A DNA stretch of 64,000 nucleotides from JAFECT01 sp035551675 (lineage in GTDB: Bacteria > Pseudomonadota > Alphaproteobacteria > Caulobacterales > Caulobacteraceae): positions 1 through 64,000 of the forward strand of contig DASZMV010000065.1 of NCBI GenBank assembly GCA_035551675.1. Direction: 5' to 3'. Below the pieces are notes generated by a model. The model was given only the letters and a program-made list of their open reading frames with translations, was not told where the DNA came from and ran no database searches. A program made the position numbers and the translations under genes. How positions within the stretch are numbered: position 1 is the stretch's first letter; every line of letters starts with the position of its first letter. Shown here in pieces: positions 59,494 to 64,000 of the stretch.

Positions 59494-59946
59494 ATGACCC
59501 CGCAAAACCCTTCCCCCGACGCCTTCGACCTTCACCCGAACCTGGCCTCCACATCGCGCCTGATCGCCGACCTGTCGCTCAGCCAGGCGCGGCTTCAGCT
59601 CGACGCGCGCTTTCCGTGGATCGTGCTGGTTCCGCGCGTCACCGCGGCGCGCGAGATCGACGACCTCGACGAGTTGCTGCGCGAGACGCTGATGGAGGAG
59701 ATCGTCATGGCCTCGCACGCGGTGCGCGCGATGGGCGAAGCGCTCGGCCGGCCGGTGGAGAAGCTCAACACCGGCGCGCTCGGCAATGTCACGCCGCAGC
59801 TGCACGTGCATGTGCTGGGACGCCGAAGCGATGACGGCCTGTGGCCGGATCCGGTGTGGGGACGCGGCGCGGCGGTCGCCTATGACGAGGCGACGCTCGA
59901 CCGGATGATCAGGGTTGCGTCGGAACGATGGGCGCGTGCTTCATGA
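59494..59946 (+). CDS. HIT-like family protein
   Basis: A 150-residue nucleotide-hydrolase-like protein. NTGALGNVTPQLHVHVLGR carries the H-x-H of the HIT triad, with Gln at the first His position, as in a known HIT subgroup. DARFPWIVLVPRV is the conserved core strand. Substrate is unknown. The 3' end overlaps the convergent gene by 38 nt. Confidence 0.85.
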   Translation: MTPQNPSPDAFDLHPNLASTSRLIADLSLSQARLQLDARFPWIVLVPRVTAAREIDDLDELLRETLMEEIVMASHAVRAMGEALGRPVEKLNTGALGNVTPQLHVHVLGRRSDDGLWPDPVWGRGAAVAYDEATLDRMIRVASERWARAS

Positions 59947-60610
59947 CCACGCTCTGAACCGTCCCGGCCTCGTTCAGCTCGCCCGACCAGCGCCCGTCCG
60001 GCTGCAGGGTCAGCGACAGCACCGTCGGCTCCAGCCGGTCGCCAGCGCCGGAATGGAAGCTGAGCTTCAGCGAGACCGAGCCGCGGTCGATGGTTTCGAT
60101 GACGCCGATGCTGGAGGCGTGATCCTTGCGCACGTCGCGCCAGGCGCCTTCCACCGGCGAGGCTTCGCCCGCGTCGTTTAGGATCACCGTGAACAGCGGA
60201 CCGCCGTCCTTGCTGCTGACCGTCCACTCGCCGTCGAGCGCGCCCAGCATCGCCTGCTCGGCCTCGAAATGGCCCATCACGCCGGAGAGGTAATAGCGCT
60301 GTTGCTCGTCCGCCGGGGCCTCGTAGGCGCCGTGATAGTTCTCCACCGTCACCGCGGCCTTCGGTGCGACCTGGGGCGCGATCGAATAGGCCATGGGCGC
60401 GGCCGGCTGATAGGTCAACGGCATTTCGAACGGGCGAACAACGGGACGGCGGATCGGGTCGGGGATCGGGTCCGGAATCGGGGGCATGGCCGGTTGCGGC
60501 TGGCTCAGGCCGTTCTGCAACGGCGGGGGCCCGTCGTCATCGGAGGTGTCCGGCGGCGTCTGCGCCTGCACGACGCCCGCCATCAGCGCGATCAGCAACA
60601 GAGCGGCCAC
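59909..60610 (-). CDS. Exported protein of unknown function
   Basis: A 233-residue protein starting at GTG with a signal peptide (ALLLIALMAGVVQA). Residues about 20-75 are Pro-rich and include repeated PDPI/PIPDP units; the rest is a small beta-rich domain (GALDGEWTVSSKDGG, RWSGELNEAGTVQS) resembling lipocalin-like or avidin-like strands only loosely. Function is unknown. Confidence 0.68.
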   Translation of the reverse strand: MAALLLIALMAGVVQAQTPPDTSDDDGPPPLQNGLSQPQPAMPPIPDPIPDPIRRPVVRPFEMPLTYQPAAPMAYSIAPQVAPKAAVTVENYHGAYEAPADEQQRYYLSGVMGHFEAEQAMLGALDGEWTVSSKDGGPLFTVILNDAGEASPVEGAWRDVRKDHASSIGVIETIDRGSVSLKLSFHSGAGDRLEPTVLSLTLQPDGRWSGELNEAGTVQSVVMKHAPIVPTQP

Positions 60611-60764
60611 GGCCGACCCCCAGAGCTAGGTAGAAGCTTGAATTGCTAGGCCCGTCGCGAGGTCCGCGCAAGTGCGACGATAGCACGGTGCGGTAGCGCC
60701 TTTTCGGGGCGGTCGCGGTGGTCGCAGAACGCCGTTGTGCTATCCCTGGCCACAGGGAGGCGCC

Positions 60765-61592
60765 ATGGCCGACGAGATAAACGCCGAGGGCGGTGCGGTC
60801 GCCGACGCTCATGACTCGGAGGAAGCCATGCACGTACACGCGCCCAAGCCGTTCCACGGCTGGGGGGAACTGTTGCGCGAGGTCGGCGTCATCGTCGTCG
60901 GCATCGTCATCGCCATTGGCCTCGAACAGACCGTCGAGGCGCTGCACCGTCACCATCAGCGCGAAACCTTGGAGGCGGACCTGCGAAGGGACGGTGAGCT
61001 CAATCGCCGATACCTCAAGAGCGACATCGTCCAGGCCCAGGCCATTCTCGACTGGGCGGTCGAGCAGGCCTCGACGGTGGATCGCGCCGGCCCGACCGGT
61101 GCGCTGATCCTGCGACGTCTGCCGGGCGGATTCATAGGCGTCACCGACGCCGGTGTCTGGCCTTCGGCAAAGGCCAGCGGCGTGGTCAATCTGCTTCCGT
61201 CCGACGCGCAAAACTGGCTGGAGTATTTGGCCCAGCAGTACGACGAGGCCTTCGTTTCCCGGGCCAGCGCGACCGGACGGCTCTATGACGCCTATGCGGC
61301 CCTCGACCAGGTCATCGTCGGTCGCGCCGCTGCCGGCCGGTCGGGAGACATTGACCTGTCCGCCCTGACCCCAGCGCAACGTTCGACGGCGGCCGATCGT
61401 CTGCGCGCCATCGCCGAATCTGCGCGCGGCGTCGTGCGGCAGCTGTTGGTCTGCGACATCGGAAACGAATTCATTCTTTCGACGCCCCTCGATCAGTTGG
61501 ACTCGCCCAGCGCTTCGGACCGGTATCAGCGGATACGCCAAAAGGCGCTGGAGGCTCACCCGGCGGCAAACTATTCCTTTGGCGACCGCTAG
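60765..61592 (+). CDS. Single-span membrane protein of unknown function (DUF6090-like)
   Basis: A 275-residue protein. Residues about 33-60 contain GELLREVGVIVVGIVIAIGL, one membrane helix preceded by an amphipathic segment, a pattern seen in a family of uncharacterised caulobacterial and sphingomonad proteins. The rest is helical and probably periplasmic. The start follows an AGGGAGG ribosome-binding site. Confidence 0.75.
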   Translation: MADEINAEGGAVADAHDSEEAMHVHAPKPFHGWGELLREVGVIVVGIVIAIGLEQTVEALHRHHQRETLEADLRRDGELNRRYLKSDIVQAQAILDWAVEQASTVDRAGPTGALILRRLPGGFIGVTDAGVWPSAKASGVVNLLPSDAQNWLEYLAQQYDEAFVSRASATGRLYDAYAALDQVIVGRAAAGRSGDIDLSALTPAQRSTAADRLRAIAESARGVVRQLLVCDIGNEFILSTPLDQLDSPSASDRYQRIRQKALEAHPAANYSFGDR

Positions 61593-61744
61593 GCTTCGCG
61601 CCGGTGGACCCCGAGGGCGGCGCAAGGACCCCGAAACGCCTTGTCCCGCTTGCGTTGACAGCCCGGACTCAGGGTCTAAAAGTCCCGGCGCGCCCGCGTC
61701 GCGTGTTCTCCCGCACGTTTCGTTCTGGGCGCTGGGAAAAGCGC

Positions 61745-62191
61745 ATGTCGCAAGCCACCGCCAAGGGCGCATCCCCCGAGGCTCCCCCAAAGACTTCCCG
61801 CAAGGATCGTCCCCTGTCGCCGCACCTGCAGGTGTGGCGCTGGCATATCACCATGTGGGGCTCGATCCTGCACCGGGTGAGCGGGGTCGGGCTCTATGTC
61901 GGAACCATCGCGGTGGTGGCCTGGCTGGCGGCGCTGGCGCTCGGCCGCGACGCTTATACCCATTGGCTGACCTACGCGGCCCATCCCCTGGCGCTGATCG
62001 TTTGGATCGGGCTCGCGCTGTGCGCCTTCTATCATCTGGCGGCGGGGCTTCGGCACCTGATCTGGGACACCGGCGCGGGGCTGAGCCCGAAGAGCGCGAA
62101 CGCCCTGGTCAATTTTTCGATCTGGTTCGCCCTGATCGCGACGGCGCTCTACTGGGCCTATTTGTTCATTTCCGGAAAGGTCTCGGTGTGA
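61745..62191 (+). CDS. sdhC: Succinate dehydrogenase cytochrome b556 subunit
   Basis: A 148-residue membrane subunit with three helices. RPLSPHLQVWRW and SILHRVSGVGLY are SdhC signatures, and HLAAGLRHLIWD holds the haem-ligand His. It anchors the flavoprotein and iron-sulfur subunits and binds quinone. Its stop overlaps the sdhD start (GTGA). Confidence 0.95.
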   Translation: MSQATAKGASPEAPPKTSRKDRPLSPHLQVWRWHITMWGSILHRVSGVGLYVGTIAVVAWLAALALGRDAYTHWLTYAAHPLALIVWIGLALCAFYHLAAGLRHLIWDTGAGLSPKSANALVNFSIWFALIATALYWAYLFISGKVSV

Positions 62192-62586
62192 GCGACGATT
62201 TCCGGACCGATCGTAAGAAGATCGAAGGCGCCGGCGGCGCTCATCACGGCGCGGGCGTCTGGGTGCGCGAGCGCGTCTCGTCGGTGGTGCTTCTGGTGCT
62301 CGGTATCTGGGGCCTGTGGGCCGCGACCCGGTTCCTGGGTCAGGGCTTCGACGGCGCCGCGGCGTGGCTGCGCTCGCCGCTGAACGCCATTCTTCTGACC
62401 ATCCTTATGTTGACCACGCTCTATCACATGCAGCTCGGCCTGCGCGTGGTGATCGAGGACTATGTGCACAAGCCGGTCGGCAAGAGCACGCTTCTGTTCA
62501 TCAACTTTTTCCTGTGCGTGGTGCTGGCGGTGGTCGCCGTCTTCGCCGTGCTGAAGGTCGCCCTCGGCGGCGGCCTGAGACTCTGA
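62188..62586 (+). CDS. sdhD: Succinate dehydrogenase membrane anchor subunit
   Basis: A 132-residue subunit beginning at GTG, with three helices. GAGVWVRERVSSVVLLVLG and LYHMQLGLRVVIEDYVH are typical SdhD segments, the latter holding the haem/quinone-site His. It is translationally coupled to sdhC. Confidence 0.94.
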   Translation: MSDDFRTDRKKIEGAGGAHHGAGVWVRERVSSVVLLVLGIWGLWAATRFLGQGFDGAAAWLRSPLNAILLTILMLTTLYHMQLGLRVVIEDYVHKPVGKSTLLFINFFLCVVLAVVAVFAVLKVALGGGLRL

Positions 62587-62608
62587 GCTTAGGGATTCTG
62601 AGGCAAGC

Positions 62609-64000
62609 ATGGCCGCGAACGGCGCCTATCAATTCGTAGATCACGCCTTCGACGTGGTGGTGGTCGGCGCCGGCGGCTCGGGCCTTCGCGCGGCGCTGGG
62701 TTGCGCCCAGGCGGGCCTGAAGACCGCGTGCGTCACCAAGGTCTTTCCCACGCGCTCGCACACGGTCGCGGCGCAAGGCGGCATCTCCGCCTCGCTCGGC
62801 AACATGGGCGAGGACGACTGGCGCTGGCACATGTACGACACCGTCAAGGGGTCGGACTGGCTGGGCGACCAGGACGCCATCGAATACCTGGTGCGCGAGG
62901 CGCCCGCCGCGGTCTACGAACTCGAGCACTGGGGCGTGCCCTTCTCGCGCACCGACGAGGGCAAGATCTACCAGCGCGCCTTCGGCGGCATGACGCGAAA
63001 CTTCGGCGAGGCGCCGATCCAGCGCACCTGCGCCGCCGCCGACCGCACCGGCCACGCCATCCTGCATACGCTCTACGGCCAGTCGGTGCGGCGCGAGGTC
63101 GACTTCTTCATCGAGTATTTCGCGCTCGACCTGATCATGGTCGACGGCGTCTGCCACGGCGTCACCGCCTGGAAGCTCGACGACGGCACCTTGCACCGCT
63201 TCCGCGCCAAACAGGTGATCCTGGCCACCGGCGGCTACGGCCGCGCCTATTTCAACTGCACCTCGGCCCACACCTGCACCGGCGACGGCGGCGGCATGGT
63301 GCTGCGCGCGGGCCTGCCGCTGCAGGACATGGAGTTCGTGCAGTTCCACCCCACCGGCATCTACGGCGCGGGCGTCCTGATCACCGAAGGCGTGCGCGGC
63401 GAGGGCGGCTACCTCACCAACTCCGAGGGCGAGCGCTTCATGGAGCGGTACGCGCCGTCGGCGAAGGACCTCGCCTCGCGCGACGTGGTCTCCCGCTCGA
63501 TGACCATCGAGATTCGCGAAGGCCGCGGCGTGGGTCCCAAGAAGGACCACATCTTCCTCCACCTCGACCACCTGGATCCCAAGATCATCCACCAGCGCCT
63601 GCCCGGCATCACCGAGAGCGCGCGCATCTTCGCCGGCGTCGACGTGACGAAAGAGCCGATCCCGGTCTTGCCGACCGTGCACTACAACATGGGCGGCATT
63701 CCCACGAACCACCACGCCCAGGTGCTGACCAAGTCCGGCGACGACGCCGATCACATCGTGCCCGGCCTGATGTCGGTGGGCGAGGCGGCCTGCGTCTCGG
63801 TGCACGGCGCCAACCGCCTGGGTTCCAACAGCCTGACCGACCTCGTGGTGTTCGGCCGCGCCGCGGGCCTGAAAGCCGGCGAGGTCGTCGATCGCACCGC
63901 GGGCGTTCCGGAAATTCCCGCCCACGCCACCGACGGGCACCTCGCCCGCTTCGACCGCTTCCGCAACGCCAAGGGCTCGATCCCGACCGCGGAGCTGCGC
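62609..64000 (+). CDS. sdhA: Succinate dehydrogenase flavoprotein subunit (3' end outside window)
   Basis: The first 464 residues are visible. VVVVGAGGSGLRAAL is the FAD loop, TRSHTVAAQGGISASLGN holds the His that carries covalent FAD, FVQFHPTGIYGAG and LITEGVRGEGGYL are active-site segments, and GEAACVSVHGANRLGSNSL the capping motif. It oxidises succinate to fumarate. It starts 22 nt after sdhD; sdhB is expected beyond the window. Confidence 0.97.
   Translation, partial: MAANGAYQFVDHAFDVVVVGAGGSGLRAALGCAQAGLKTACVTKVFPTRSHTVAAQGGISASLGNMGEDDWRWHMYDTVKGSDWLGDQDAIEYLVREAPAAVYELEHWGVPFSRTDEGKIYQRAFGGMTRNFGEAPIQRTCAAADRTGHAILHTLYGQSVRREVDFFIEYFALDLIMVDGVCHGVTAWKLDDGTLHRFRAKQVILATGGYGRAYFNCTSAHTCTGDGGGMVLRAGLPLQDMEFVQFHPTGIYGAGVLITEGVRGEGGYLTNSEGERFMERYAPSAKDLASRDVVSRSMTIEIREGRGVGPKKDHIFLHLDHLDPKIIHQRLPGITESARIFAGVDVTKEPIPVLPTVHYNMGGIPTNHHAQVLTKSGDDADHIVPGLMSVGEAACVSVHGANRLGSNSLTDLVVFGRAAGLKAGEVVDRTAGVPEIPAHATDGHLARFDRFRNAKGSIPTAELR

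Overview
The window is GC-rich, gene-dense chromosomal DNA from an alphaproteobacterium, most likely of Caulobacterales type. That placement is inferred from a TonB-dependent receptor, sdhC-sdhD-sdhA order with mdh nearby, promoters that fit the alphaproteobacterial general-stress sigma factor EcfG/SigT, many Tat-exported proteins and a characteristic intergenic repeat. No rRNA, tRNA, CRISPR array, prophage or transposase was seen.

Positions 1-27210 form an accessory locus that looks like an undescribed peptide-uptake or peptide-modification system. It holds the end of a TonB-dependent receptor, an Lrp/AsnC regulator, two paralogous LysR regulators, two exported CapA-like proteins, three exported S10 serine carboxypeptidase homologues, three class-V PLP enzymes (two with Tat signals), two TPR-aspartyl/asparaginyl beta-hydroxylases, an APC amino-acid permease, an MFS permease, a 1126-residue BNR/VPS10-type protein, and a one-chain adenylation-carrier-membrane acyltransferase. 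A 19-bp palindrome, (C/T/A)G(T/G)TGC-N7-GCAAC(G/A), lies upstream of nearly every transcription unit here (seven sites between 1333 and 17091). Its TTGC-N7-GCAA core contains the T-N11-A of LysR operators, which ties these genes into one local regulon.

Positions 27515-32348 hold a signalling block: an FHA-SpoIIE phosphatase, a STAS antagonist, an RsbW-like ATPase, a transmembrane Ser/Thr kinase and a PP2C phosphatase. Positions 32430-38852 form a stress island with three hemerythrin-type proteins (one with a 230-residue Arg/Asp/Tyr/Gly-rich tail), GlsB, AlkB, an ATP-dependent DNA ligase, a SIS protein and DUF3175. Two good and two weaker EcfG-like promoters lie in it.

Positions 38981-57265 carry envelope and housekeeping genes: SemiSWEET, AsmA, a small lipoprotein, an M13 metallopeptidase, an alpha/beta hydrolase, modABC with a moeB/thiF gene and a candidate Mo-box, two tandem DUF4139 proteins, a GH18-deacetylase-GT2 triple fusion, a DUF2306/LytTR divergent pair and a GNAT enzyme. 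Two near-identical ~178-bp repeats with terminal inverted repeats flank a small secreted protein (57300-58406). The right end is central metabolism: malate dehydrogenase, a HIT protein, two uncharacterised genes and sdhC-sdhD-sdhA, the last running off the window.
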